NCBI RefSeq assembly: GCF_036416795.1
Contig: NZ_CP143867.1
Coordinates: 1-64,000 of the forward strand
Direction of reading: 5' to 3'
Length of the DNA: 64,000 bases
DNA from: Bacteroides sp. MSB163
GTDB taxonomy: Bacteria > Bacteroidota > Bacteroidia > Bacteroidales > Bacteroidaceae
Shown: one piece after another, positions 24,867-34,600 of the stretch
How positions within the stretch are numbered: position 1 is the first letter of the stretch
Layout: every line of letters begins with the position of its first letter
Notes under the pieces: generated by a model
Seen by the model: the letters and a program-made list of their open reading frames with translations, nothing else
What the model was told of the DNA's origin: nothing
Databases searched by the model: none
Position numbers and translations under genes: made by a program

Positions 24867-25568
24867 TCAAGACTCCGGTTCCGGTGTGATCAACTTATAT
24901 CCCTTTCCGTGGATATTGATGATTTCAATAGAAGGATCTTCTTTCAGATGCTTACGCAGCTTCGTGATATACACATCCATGCTACGTGCATTGAAGTAGT
25001 TATCATCAATCCAGATGGTCTTCAAAGCAAAGTCACGCTGCAGGATTTCATTAGCATGAGCGCAAAGCAAACCCAAGAGTTCAGACTCTTTCGTAGTCAG
25101 CTTCGTCTGCTTTTCAGGCGTTGACAAAATCTGTTTCTGTGTATCGAAAGTGAACATACCGATCTTGTAGATATTGCTCTCTTTGTTCTTTTTTCCACGT
25201 ACACGTCTCAGGATTGCTTCAATTCTGAAAGTCAACTCTTCCATGCTGAACGGCTTGGTGATGTAATCATCCGCACCGATTTTAAAGCCCTCCAGAATAT
25301 CTTCTTTCAGTGTCTTTGCGGTCAAGAAGATGATAGGAATTTCGGCATTTGCAGCACGCACTTCCTGAGCCAAAGTGAAACCATCTTTCTTCGGCATCAT
25401 CACGTCAAACACACACAAGTCGTATTTATTCTTCAGAAAAGCTTTGTATCCAGCTTCGCCGTCGGGATATAACTCCGCAGAATAACCTTTTGCCTGTAAA
25501 TATTCTCTTAAAAGCATGCCAAGATTCTCATCATCTTCGCACAATAAAATACGCAGTTTCTCGTCCAT
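24867..25568 (-). CDS. rprY: Response regulator RprY (OmpR family)
   Basis: DNA-binding partner of RprX. The 233-residue protein starting MDEKLRILLCEDDENLGMLL has a receiver domain with acidic pocket E11-D12-D13, phospho-acceptor D55 in LCVFDVMMPKKDG, TAKTLKED (switch threonine) and KPFSMEELTFRI. A C-terminal winged helix follows (LTTKESELLGLLCAHANEILQRDFALKTIW...RSMDVYITKLRKHLKEDPSIEIINIHGKGYKL). An upstream start at 25616 exists, but it would overlap the kinase gene and lacks conservation of form. The gene begins 4 nt after the rprX stop, so the pair is one operon. RprXY is known from B. fragilis as a pair affecting tetracycline response; its broader regulon is not visible here. Confidence 0.93.
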   Translation of the reverse strand: MDEKLRILLCEDDENLGMLLREYLQAKGYSAELYPDGEAGYKAFLKNKYDLCVFDVMMPKKDGFTLAQEVRAANAEIPIIFLTAKTLKEDILEGFKIGADDYITKPFSMEELTFRIEAILRRVRGKKNKESNIYKIGMFTFDTQKQILSTPEKQTKLTTKESELLGLLCAHANEILQRDFALKTIWIDDNYFNARSMDVYITKLRKHLKEDPSIEIINIHGKGYKLITPEPES

Positions 25569-25572
25569 ATCA

Positions 25573-27114
25573 TTAATTTTTAAGTAAAGGTAATGCAATA
25601 ATAAATTTAGTTCCAACGTTTAGTTCACTCTCTGCCCGGATGGTTCCCTTATGATCCACAATAATCTTTTTCACATAAGACAATCCTAATCCAAAGCCTT
25701 TCACATCGTGCAGATTACCTGTATGCACGCGGTAGAACTTTTCAAATATCTTTTTCAAATTCTCTTTCTTAATACCTATACCGTTATCCTGAATAGAAAT
25801 CATCAGCTTGCCCGGTTCATTCCAGGTCTTCACTTTCAATTCCAAATCAGTATCCGGTCTCTTATACTTCACCGCATTATCCATCAGATTGAAAATCACA
25901 TTCGTAAGATGCATTTCATCTGCAAAGATATTCGGGTCAGTCGCGTTCAGTTCCGACTCTATATTACCGTTATAACGCTCCACCTTTAAGGTGAAGGTAT
26001 TAATAACACCTGTAATCAATTCATTGGCATCCAGTTCCTTCATTTTCAAAGTAGCCTTTTGCTTGTCGAACATCGACATCTGGAGCACCTTCTCCACCTG
26101 GAACCTCAACCGTTTCGTCTCATCATTGATGACCGTCGATATATGCTGGAACATGGCAGGCGACTTACCCACTGCAGGGTCTTTCAACATCTGCGCCGCC
26201 AGCGAAATGGTCGATATCGGCGTTTTAAACTCATGCGTCATATTGTTGATAAAGTCATTCTTCATCTCCGTCAGTTTCTTCTGGCGGAACACGATATAAA
26301 TCGTGAAGATAAACGTAATCAGCAACACAAAGGTGAATATCATCGACGGTATCATAAAGTTGATCGAGTCGAAAATATAATCTCTTTTGCCCGGAAAATG
26401 TATCTTTACGATACTCATACGGGCAGGTGGATCATTCAGGAACAAAGGCTGGGAGTAAGAATACTCGCTACCTTCATCGACATAGTCCGAACAACGGTAT
26501 ACTTCCCGTCCATCCCGGTCAATCACCTTAAAGTGATATCCCAGATCAATGCCGTTATCTACCAAGCCCGACTTTAAGTACTGATCCAGATTCTTAAAGT
26601 TGATGCGTTCCTCAATCGGCTTGCTACTTGCCGTATATAACATCTGCAAGGCAACTTCATCCAACAAACCACGCTGGTACACATAACGTTCTTTCATTAA
26701 ATCGATTTGTGTACGGGCTGTTTTAGGAATCGTCTTAGCGCCATGCTTACGCGAAATCATCGCTCTCGGCAACTCTGACGGCTTATTTGTGATCGTCTGA
26801 AGTTCCATGGCCGAATACTTGGAACCATCCGGCGACGTCACCGTAAACCGTTGTGTCTGCACCAATGCCTGCCCTTGCTCAGTCAATTCCCACGCTCTCT
26901 TTTCTGCCTCAGAGATGTCTTCCCGCAACCAACGGGCAACCTCAGCGGACTCCACTTCTTTAGAAGCAGCCATCAGTCCACGCTTCACAGATTCATCAAA
27001 TTGCTCGTTACGCATCTTTACCATCTTCTCTATGTAGCTGATTTGCAGATACAAGAGGCTGAGGAAAGATAACCCCATAACGATACCTAATATCCATATT
27101 GTTGACTTCTTCAT
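25573..27114 (-). CDS. rprX: Sensor histidine kinase RprX
   Basis: A membrane histidine kinase of 513 residues from ATG 27114 (a GTG two codons earlier is possible). N-terminal membrane helix (IWILGIVMGLSFLSLLYLQIS), a long periplasmic sensor region (about 30-250), and a second helix (MIFTFVLLITFIFTIYIVF). The HisKA domain follows, with phospho-acceptor histidine in FINNMTHEFKTPISTISLAAQ at about residue 294. HATPase blocks are VIFNLMDNAVKYK (N box), ISIQDNGIGIKKENLKKIFEKFYR (G1/F) and GFGLGLSYVKKIIVDHKG (G2). It is transcribed together with rprY, 4 nt apart. The upstream region carries several GTTAA repeats that could bind RprY. Confidence 0.93.
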   Translation of the reverse strand: MKKSTIWILGIVMGLSFLSLLYLQISYIEKMVKMRNEQFDESVKRGLMAASKEVESAEVARWLREDISEAEKRAWELTEQGQALVQTQRFTVTSPDGSKYSAMELQTITNKPSELPRAMISRKHGAKTIPKTARTQIDLMKERYVYQRGLLDEVALQMLYTASSKPIEERINFKNLDQYLKSGLVDNGIDLGYHFKVIDRDGREVYRCSDYVDEGSEYSYSQPLFLNDPPARMSIVKIHFPGKRDYIFDSINFMIPSMIFTFVLLITFIFTIYIVFRQKKLTEMKNDFINNMTHEFKTPISTISLAAQMLKDPAVGKSPAMFQHISTVINDETKRLRFQVEKVLQMSMFDKQKATLKMKELDANELITGVINTFTLKVERYNGNIESELNATDPNIFADEMHLTNVIFNLMDNAVKYKRPDTDLELKVKTWNEPGKLMISIQDNGIGIKKENLKKIFEKFYRVHTGNLHDVKGFGLGLSYVKKIIVDHKGTIRAESELNVGTKFIIALPLLKN

Positions 27115-27123
27115 AGTCACAAA

Positions 27124-27192
27124 ATTAACACTCCCTAATTAACACTCCTAACCTATTAACCTGATTTAACCGCAAGTTCTCGTAAATTAACC
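27124..27192 (-). promoter_or_regulatory. Cluster of GTTAA direct repeats upstream of rprX
   Basis: Reading toward rprX, GTTAA-type words recur (GGTTAAT, GGTTAAA, GGTTAAT, GGTTAGG, GTGTTAAT, GTGTTAAT). They include two identical 11-mers ATTAACACTCC (plus strand) at 27124-27134 and 27138-27148, 14 nt apart. Spacings of 8-14 nt resemble tandem OmpR-family half-sites. Proposed autoregulatory site for RprY; no direct proof. The rest of 27193-27315 is AT-rich with no gene. Confidence 0.4.
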
Positions 27193-27314
27193 GAAAAGAG
27201 TTTTTTAAGTTGCATTACGAGCATTATAACAAATCAGCGTGTGTTTGGTTTGCAAATTTAATAAAAAATTAATCATTCTCGTTCACATTTACGCATGTTC
27301 TTAATCAGTGTTAA

Positions 27315-27356
27315 TAAAAAAGCCATTACCCCTCGTTCTGAGGGAGTAACGGCTTT
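27315..27356 (-). terminator. Intrinsic terminator of the EF-G2 gene
   Basis: AAAGCC(A)TTAC-CCTC pairs with GAGG-GTAA(C)GGCTTT, with small internal bulges and a 5-nt loop, followed on the minus strand by a T-run (TTTTTTATTAAC). It lies 33 nt after the stop. Confidence 0.75.
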
Positions 27357-27389
27357 AACAAATTATAAAAACAGACGAAGTGAAGTCTT

Positions 27390-29546
27390 TTATTCTTCAG
27401 CTTGCTTAGCTTCGAACTCCTTAACTAACTTATCTTGTACATCACTTGGAACAAGTTCATAGCTGGCAAATTTCATGATAAACGAAGCACGTCCTCCTGT
27501 CAAAGAACTCAAGGCTGTGGAGTAAGATGCCATTTCCTTCAAAGGTACTTTAGCACTCAGCTTTTCATAACCGGCTTCACTACTCATACCCATAATCATG
27601 GCACGGCGTCCCTGCAAGTCACCCATCACATCACCCATTCTATCCGACGGAACAAATACTTCCACATCATAAATAGGTTCAAGGATCTTCGGTCCTGCAT
27701 TCTTGAATGCTTCACTAAATGCATTACGACCAGCCAACATGAAGGAAATTTCATTGGAGTCTACCGGGTGCATCTTACCATCATACACGATAACACGTAC
27801 GTCACGAGCGTACGAACCGGTCAACGGACCTTGTTCCATACGAGACATGATACCTTTCAGAATAGCCGGCATGAAACGCGCGTCAATAGAACCACCTACG
27901 ATACTATTAATAAATACCAATTTACCGCCCCATTCCAATGGGATTTCTTCGGTACCTTTCACGTTCATCTTAAACTCCTGCGCACCAAACTTATAAGTAT
28001 CAGGCAGCGGCATACCTTCGTAATAAGGTTCTATAATCAGATGTACCTCACCAAACTGACCTGCACCACCCGATTGTTTCTTATGGCGATAGTCTGCACG
28101 AGCCGCCTTCGTAATGGTTTCACGATACGGAATTCTCGGTTCCTCATATTTGATTTGCAACTTTTCATTATTCTCCAAACGCCATTTCAACGTACGCAAG
28201 TGGAATTCACCCTGTCCGTGAACAATAGTCTGGCGCAATTCCTTGGACTGCTCTATCACCCAAGTCGGATCTTCCTCGCGCATACGGTTCAATATGGCCA
28301 TCATCTTTTCCGTATCGGCCTCATTCACGGGTTTGATAGCACGGGAATATTTTGAATTGGGATATTTGATAAAGTTGAAACGGTTTTCAGAACCTTTGCC
28401 ATTCAGAGTATTACCTGTATGCACATCTTTTAATTTCACAGTACAACCGATATCACCGGCTACCATTTCTTCCACCTTAATACGGTTGGCACCTGCACAG
28501 GCATAAATCTGAGCGATACGCTCTTTCGAACCACGGTCAGCATTCGTAAAGTCTTCACCTTCGTGCACTTTACCGCTCATAACCTTGAAGTACTGAACAT
28601 CACCGATATGAGGTTCAACAGCGGTCTTGAAGAAATAGAGAGAAGTAGGTCCATTCGGATTCGGTTCCACAACCTCGCCACGGGTATTGTGTACGGGCGG
28701 CATCTCGTTTACAAACGGAACCACATTACCCAGGAATTCCATCAAACGACGCACACCCATATCTTTACCTGCACAAACACAGAATACGGGGAACATGCCA
28801 CGTGAAGCCAAACCTTTACGGATACCCTCGCGCATTTCGTCTTCTGTCAGTGAATCCTGTTCAAAGAATTTCTCCATCAGGCTTTCATCGTGTTCAGCAG
28901 CAGCTTCTACCAATGCTTTATGCAGTTCGGTTGCTTTTTCCAATTCCTCTGCAGGAACATCTTCAATGGTGGGTGCACCACCTTCGGGGCCCCACGAATA
29001 TTTTTTCATCAAAAGTACATCAATCAACGAATTAAAGTTCGGTCCGGTAGCCAACGGATATTGCACGGGAACTACCTTCGAACCATAAGCAGACCTCAAC
29101 TGCTCCAGTACCATATCATAATCACACTTCTCATGGTCAAGCTGGTTCACCAGGAAAATCACCGGTTTACCTAACTTTTCTGTATATCGGAAATGATTTT
29201 GGGTACCCACTTCAGGACCATATTGGCCATTCAGAAGCAATATTGCAGTATCAGTAACATTGAGTGCTGTCATGGCAGCTCCAACAAAGTCATCACTTCC
29301 CGGACAGTCTATAATATTAAGTTTCTTACCGTTCCACTCCACATGGAAAACGGTGGAAAACACAGAATAGCCATATTCTTGCTCCACCGGGAAGTAATCG
29401 CTGACTGTATTCTTGGCAGTAATTCTGCCGCGACGTTTTATAATACCACTCTCAAAGAGCAGCGCTTCTGTGAGAGTGGTTTTACCCGAGCCATCATTGC
29501 CAAGCAGGGCAATGTTCTTAATTTCATTCGTCTGATATACTTTCAT
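27390..29546 (-). CDS. fusA2: Elongation factor G paralog EF-G2 with altered GTPase motifs
   Basis: A 718-residue ribosomal translocase paralog with all five EF-G domains. Motif changes in the G domain are plain: G1 is GNDGSGKT (residues 16-23) rather than AHIDAGKT; the switch I EQERGITI is EQEYGYSV (residues 55-62), losing the conserved threonine; G3 is DCPGS (80-84) with serine where the catalytic histidine of DTPGH normally stands; G4 is NQLD rather than NKxD. These match the EF-G2 of B. thetaiotaomicron, reported to support translation without GTP hydrolysis during carbon starvation and in gut colonisation. Domain IV (SGGAGQFGEVHLIIEP) and the C-terminal ASYSTALSSLTGGRASF remain. Monocistronic. 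Canonical EF-G must be encoded elsewhere. Confidence 0.9.
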   Translation of the reverse strand: MKVYQTNEIKNIALLGNDGSGKTTLTEALLFESGIIKRRGRITAKNTVSDYFPVEQEYGYSVFSTVFHVEWNGKKLNIIDCPGSDDFVGAAMTALNVTDTAILLLNGQYGPEVGTQNHFRYTEKLGKPVIFLVNQLDHEKCDYDMVLEQLRSAYGSKVVPVQYPLATGPNFNSLIDVLLMKKYSWGPEGGAPTIEDVPAEELEKATELHKALVEAAAEHDESLMEKFFEQDSLTEDEMREGIRKGLASRGMFPVFCVCAGKDMGVRRLMEFLGNVVPFVNEMPPVHNTRGEVVEPNPNGPTSLYFFKTAVEPHIGDVQYFKVMSGKVHEGEDFTNADRGSKERIAQIYACAGANRIKVEEMVAGDIGCTVKLKDVHTGNTLNGKGSENRFNFIKYPNSKYSRAIKPVNEADTEKMMAILNRMREEDPTWVIEQSKELRQTIVHGQGEFHLRTLKWRLENNEKLQIKYEEPRIPYRETITKAARADYRHKKQSGGAGQFGEVHLIIEPYYEGMPLPDTYKFGAQEFKMNVKGTEEIPLEWGGKLVFINSIVGGSIDARFMPAILKGIMSRMEQGPLTGSYARDVRVIVYDGKMHPVDSNEISFMLAGRNAFSEAFKNAGPKILEPIYDVEVFVPSDRMGDVMGDLQGRRAMIMGMSSEAGYEKLSAKVPLKEMASYSTALSSLTGGRASFIMKFASYELVPSDVQDKLVKEFEAKQAEE

Positions 29547-29740
29547 GATATATAAGATTTAAAATGAATAACTCAGTATGCCTTCGCATACCCTTAATTT
29601 TTGTGAGGCGCAAATTATGAATTTATCAAAAGAAAAGCAATAAATCGATAGTGTTACTAAACTATGTTATGTAACACATCACGACTAACAGAAAGATTTT
29701 CTTAACTTTACAGCGTAAATCACTAATCTTTAAACTTACA

Positions 29741-30541
29741 ATGAAAGCACTGCTATCCGTCACCACGCTGTTGATTCTTCTATTGTTCAGCGGATGCCAA
29801 TCCAATGGTGCCTCGCACAGGCAACGGCCATTGATCGGCATATCCTGCTCCCACCCCAATGATTATTCGACTGCCCGAATGACTTACACAGAATCTGTGA
29901 TACAAGCCGGAGGTACCCCGATGCTCATCCCTATCACAACAGACAGTACGGTGTTGGCGGATATCGTCAGCCGGCTGGATGCAATTATATTAATAGGAGG
30001 GGCTGACATTCACCCTTCTTATTATAATGAAGAACCTATCGAGCAACTGGGGGAGGTTGATTCGCTACGCGATGTTTACGACATCGCCCTAATTCGTCTT
30101 GCAGCACAGCGCAATGTACCGATGTTAGGCATCTGTAGGGGTGAGCAATTGATAAATGTAGCGTTCGGCGGGACACTCTATCAGGACCTACCGGCACAAT
30201 ACCCGGACACTACCGTACGACATAATCAAAAAGAACCGAGCAGCGTGCCCACGCATACGGTTCATCTCCTGCAAGGATCCACGATAGCTCAGATTACGGG
30301 GCAAACGGAGCTTTTCACAAATACGCATCATCACCAGGCGGTGAAGCTGGCAGCACCCGGTTTCCGCATCACGGCATGGGCCACGGATAGTATTCCTGAA
30401 GCCATTGAAAATATCAATGGAAAGCCCATTTGGGGAGTACAGTTCCACCCGGAAGCATTAACAGTAGCAGGCGATAGTATATCTGCCAGGTTCTTCCACT
30501 TTCTGGTTGATAAAGCGGCGGCATTTCGAAGGAGTAAATAA
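29741..30541 (+). CDS. Class-I glutamine amidotransferase-like lipoprotein (gamma-glutamyl-GABA hydrolase / peptidase C26 type)
   Basis: A 266-residue hydrolase of the PuuD/peptidase C26 family, which cleaves gamma-glutamyl bonds. Unusually for the family it has a lipoprotein signal (LLILLLFSGC, lipobox cysteine 19), so it should sit in the periplasm or on a membrane. The catalytic cysteine is C132 in MLGICRGEQ, and the His/Glu pair is in WGVQFHPEAL near residue 240. Substrate loop GGADIHPSYY is present. Candidate substrates are gamma-glutamyl amines or gamma-linked peptides from cell wall or diet; this is inference. Monocistronic; a partial hairpin and array B follow. Confidence 0.85.
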   Translation: MKALLSVTTLLILLLFSGCQSNGASHRQRPLIGISCSHPNDYSTARMTYTESVIQAGGTPMLIPITTDSTVLADIVSRLDAIILIGGADIHPSYYNEEPIEQLGEVDSLRDVYDIALIRLAAQRNVPMLGICRGEQLINVAFGGTLYQDLPAQYPDTTVRHNQKEPSSVPTHTVHLLQGSTIAQITGQTELFTNTHHHQAVKLAAPGFRITAWATDSIPEAIENINGKPIWGVQFHPEALTVAGDSISARFFHFLVDKAAAFRRSK

Positions 30542-30576
30542 ACCCGGTGCCTACTCATCCCGAAAGGCATAGGCAA

Positions 30577-30691
30577 GGCACTTTTGTTTCTCAGTTAAGG
30601 CACTCTTGTTTCTCAGGCAAGAAACTCTTGTTTCAATGGGAAGAAATCTTTGTTTCTTAGGAAAGGCACTTTTGTTTCAGTTGAAAGAAAC
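30577..30691. repeat. 22-nt-period repeat array (array B)
   Basis: GTTTC begins at 30586, 30608, 30630, 30652 and 30674, exactly 22 nt apart. The opposite words (GGCAC, GGCAC, GAAAC, GAAAT, GGCAC, GAAAC) begin at 30577, 30599, 30621, 30643, 30665 and 30687, again every 22 nt. Dyads GAAAC-N4-GTTTC and GTTTC-N8-GAAAC result. The array lies between the convergent amidotransferase and YhcH genes. The remaining 30692-30842 shows no gene. Function unknown. Confidence 0.75.
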
Positions 30692-30842
30692 AAAATGAAA
30701 CAAACAAGAGCCTGACAAAGCTAAAGTATCTCTCCGCCTAATCACAAGAAAGGGCGCAATCTTACGACTACACCCTTACTTTTATCAATAGACTTATTTT
30801 CATAAGATGAGACTATAATTATAATATAGGTACGCGCGTGTA

Positions 30843-31460
30843 TCATATACAATCCAACTTAATAACGATCACCCTTATATCCTGATCTTCCTTATCCGTA
30901 GCTATCTTTGCAATATGCCAGTCGGACGGGAAGAACAAGAAAAACTCACCGGGAACAGAATCGATAAAGGTAGTTTTTTCCGGATCAAAATCATAGTGAA
31001 TAACATCTTTCTTCTCACTATATTCACAATTAGCCTTTGAAGACTCATGATCCAGCAATGCAAAACGTTCCGTTCCTTTCACCACATACTGCAAATCTAT
31101 ATGTTTCCGGTGTGATTCGGATGTCCGCTTCTCTAACGGTTCATTCTTACTATCTTCAACAGAGACCACAAGTGACGTTCCTTCTATCGGATGTTTTCCC
31201 TTCTCGATAGTAGTCAGGTCGTGCGACGCCAACCAGCGAAAAGCCGCCTTCCATTGTTCCGGATTCGCTTCGTACTGCGCTTTGAATTCCGCTAAATTCG
31301 TAGAAGAATGGGGCTTCGCCTTCAAACCTTCACTCCAGACTTTCGATTTTACCCATTTTTCGGGCGAGATACTTTTTACTTTCTTGCCACTTTGAGCAGA
31401 GACAGACAGACAAACCGCAAGCATACAGGCAGTTGCCAATAACCATTGTAAGTGTTTCAT
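30843..31460 (-). CDS. YhcH/YjgK/YiaL family protein with signal peptide
   Basis: A 205-residue protein with a signal peptide (LLATACMLAVCLSVSAQS, cleavage about residue 22), followed by a cupin-like DUF386 domain. The domain shows the blocks KHPIEGTSLVVSVEDS, SHRKHIDLQYVVKGTERF with a metal-binding-type His, and FFLFFPSDWHIAKIA near the end. Family members are often linked with sugar acid or sialic acid metabolism, and E. coli EbgC belongs here; enzymatic activity is usually unproven. The exported form is typical of Bacteroidetes. Next to a divergent galactosidase-type gene, so a link to glycan breakdown is plausible. A TATCTTTG -7 box on the minus strand (31501-31494) is a likely promoter element. 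Confidence 0.85.
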   Translation of the reverse strand: MKHLQWLLATACMLAVCLSVSAQSGKKVKSISPEKWVKSKVWSEGLKAKPHSSTNLAEFKAQYEANPEQWKAAFRWLASHDLTTIEKGKHPIEGTSLVVSVEDSKNEPLEKRTSESHRKHIDLQYVVKGTERFALLDHESSKANCEYSEKKDVIHYDFDPEKTTFIDSVPGEFFLFFPSDWHIAKIATDKEDQDIRVIVIKLDCI

Positions 31461-31582
31461 GTTAATGTTTTCTATAATTTCGTTTACTGACTACAAAGAT
31501 ATAAATTATAAATCGTATTAAATTGAAACATCTGTCTACCTATATTGAATTATTTGTGGAACATTAAATGATAAGTCGTTCT

Positions 31583-31590
31583 TATCTTTG
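31583..31590 (+). promoter_or_regulatory. -7 element (TATCTTTG) for the GH43/GH35 gene
   Basis: TATCTTTG matches the Bacteroides -7 consensus 43 nt before the ATG. The nearest TTTG (31553-31556) is 26 nt away, too far for a standard -33, so activator dependence is possible. Confidence 0.5.
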
Positions 31591-31633
31591 CAACAGAAAT
31601 TAATTCGTAAACTAACAATAATCCATTCAAATC

Positions 31634-34600
31634 ATGAGAAACATTTTCTGGAGTATGACATTAGTTGTTGCCTGTTTGCTTGGAGCTGCTACAGCGCAAG
31701 CCCAAAAACAAGTAACCACCAACAATGCCATCGTGCCGGGTGAAGTATGGAACGACACCGACGGTAACCCCATCAATGCGCATGGCGGCGGTATCCTCTA
31801 CCATGAAGGAACGTACTACTGGTACGGTGAGTACAAAAAAGGTAAAACCATCCTGCCCGAATGGGCCACATGGGAGTGTTACCGCACGGATGTAACCGGC
31901 GTGAGCTGCTATTCATCCAAAGACCTGCTGAACTGGAAGTTCGAAGGCATCGTACTTCCCGCAGTAAAGGACGACCAAGGCCACGACCTGCACACCAGCA
32001 AGGTACTGGAACGTCCGAAGGTGATTTATAACCCAAAAACCAAGAAATTCGTGATGTGGGCACACGTGGAAAGTGCCGACTACAGCAAGGCATGCGCCGG
32101 AGTAGCCATCAGTGACTCCCCTACCGGAGAATTCACCTATCTGGGCAGTTTCCGCCCCAACGGTGCCATGAGCCGCGACCAAACCGTATTCGTAGACGAT
32201 GATGGCCGTGCCTACCACTTTTATTCGTCAGAAAACAATGCAACGCTGTACATCAGCGAATTGACTGACGATTATCAAAAACCGAGCGGACACTATACCC
32301 GCAACTTCGTCAAGGAAAGCCGCGAAGCTCCCGCCGTCTTCAAGCGTAACGGGAAATACTACATGCTCTCTTCCGGCTGTACCGGTTGGGATCCCAACCA
32401 GGCTGAACTGGCTGTGGCAGATTCCATCATGGGTGAATGGAAAACAATCGGCAACCCTTGTACCGGAACAGACGCCGACAAGACATTCTATGCTCAAAGC
32501 ACTTACGTGCAGAAAGTTATGGGTAAAAAAGACATGTACATTGCCATGTTCGACCGCTGGAATAAGAAAGACCTGGAAAACTCACGTTATGTATGGCTTC
32601 CATTCTCCTTCGAAGGTGATAAAATCACCATTCCCTGGCGTGACAAATGGAGCTTCGACAGCTTTGCCGATCAAGGTCGTTTTGAAGCCGGCAAAGGAAC
32701 TTTCCTGCTAAACGGCAAACCATTTGTAGTTAAAGCCGCCGAACTGCACTACCCGCGTATCCCGAAACCTTATTGGGACCAACGCATCAAGTTGTGCAAA
32801 GCACTGGGTATGAATACCGTTTGCCTCTATGTATTCTGGAACTCTCACGAACCGCAACCCGGCGTATATGACTTTACGGAGCAAAACGACCTGGCCGAGT
32901 TCTGCCGTCTGTGCCAGCAAAATGATATGTATGTCATCCTCCGCCCCGGACCGTATGTTTGTGCCGAGTGGGAAATGGGTGGTCTGCCGTGGTGGCTGCT
33001 TAAGAAAAAGGATGTACGTCTGCGCGAATCCGATCCTTACTTCATTGAACGTGTAGCTCTGTTCGAAGAAGCCGTAGCCAAGCAGGTGAAAGACCTGACG
33101 ATTGCCAATGGCGGTCCCATCATCATGGTACAGGTAGAAAACGAATATGGATCTTACGGAGAAGATAAGGGTTATGTATCCCAAATCAGAGACATCGTAC
33201 GTGCCAACTTCGGAAATGACATCGCTCTGTTCCAATGCGACTGGGCTTCTAACTTCACCCTGAACGGACTCGATGACCTGATCTGGACCATGAACTTCGG
33301 TACAGGCGCCAACGTCGACCAGCAATTTGCCAAACTGAAACAGCTTCGTCCCAACAGTCCACTGATGTGTTCTGAATTCTGGAGCGGTTGGTTCGACAAA
33401 TGGGGTGCCAACCACGAAACCCGTCCTGCCGCTGATATGATCAAAGGTATCGATGATATGTTATCAAGAGGCATTTCATTCAGCCTGTATATGACACATG
33501 GAGGTACGAACTGGGGACACTGGGCAGGCGCCAACTCTCCCGGCTTTGCACCCGACGTGACGTCTTACGATTATGATGCGCCTATCAGTGAATCCGGTCA
33601 GACAACTCCTAAGTATTGGGCCTTGAGAGAAGCCATGGCGAAATACATGGATGGTGAGAAACAGGCGAAAGTACCTGCACTGATCAAACCTATCAGCATC
33701 CCTGCTTTCAGATTCACAGAAATGGCACCATTGTTCGAGAACCTGCCCGCAGCAAAGAAGGATGAAAACATCCGCACCATGGAAGAATACAACCAGGGTT
33801 TCGGAAGCATCCTCTACCGCACTACCCTGCCTGAATTGAAATCGCCCGCTACCCTCACAGTGAACGATGCGCACGACTATGCTCAGGTATTCGTGGATGG
33901 GAAATACATCGGCAAGCTCGATAGAAGAAACGGTGAAAAGCAATTGGTACTCCCCGCCTGCGTCAAAGGTTCCAGACTTGATATTCTGGTAGAAGCCATG
34001 GGGCGCATCAACTTCGGTCGCGCCATCAAAGACTTCAAAGGAATCACGAAAAACGTAGAACTCTCTATGGACATCAACGGATATCCTTTCGTTTGCAACC
34101 TGAAGAACTGGGAAGTTTTCAACATTGAAGATACCTATGAATTCTATCAGGGCATGAAGTTCCAGCCGATAGAGTCATTGACAGACCGTCTCGGACAACG
34201 TATTCCGGGCGTTTACCGCGCTAAGTTTCAGGTGAAGAAACCGAGCGATACTTTCCTGAACTTTGAAACATGGGGCAAAGGATTGGTTTATGTGAACGGT
34301 TATGCACTAGGCCGTATCTGGGAGATCGGTCCTCAGCAGACTCTTTATGTCCCGGGATGCTGGTTGAAAAAAGGTGAGAATGAAATCGTAGTTTTCGATA
34401 TCGTAGGTCCTAAAGAGGCCAAGTCCGAAGGTTTAAGTGAACCGCTCCTTGACCAACTGCTTGTACAGAAACCCTTGACACATCGCAATGAAGGCGAGAA
34501 CTTGAACTTGTCAGGTGAAAAGCCTGTATTCACGGGAAGCTTCAAACCGGGTAATGGCTGGCAGGAAATTAAATTCAACAAACCTGTTACCGGACGCTAT

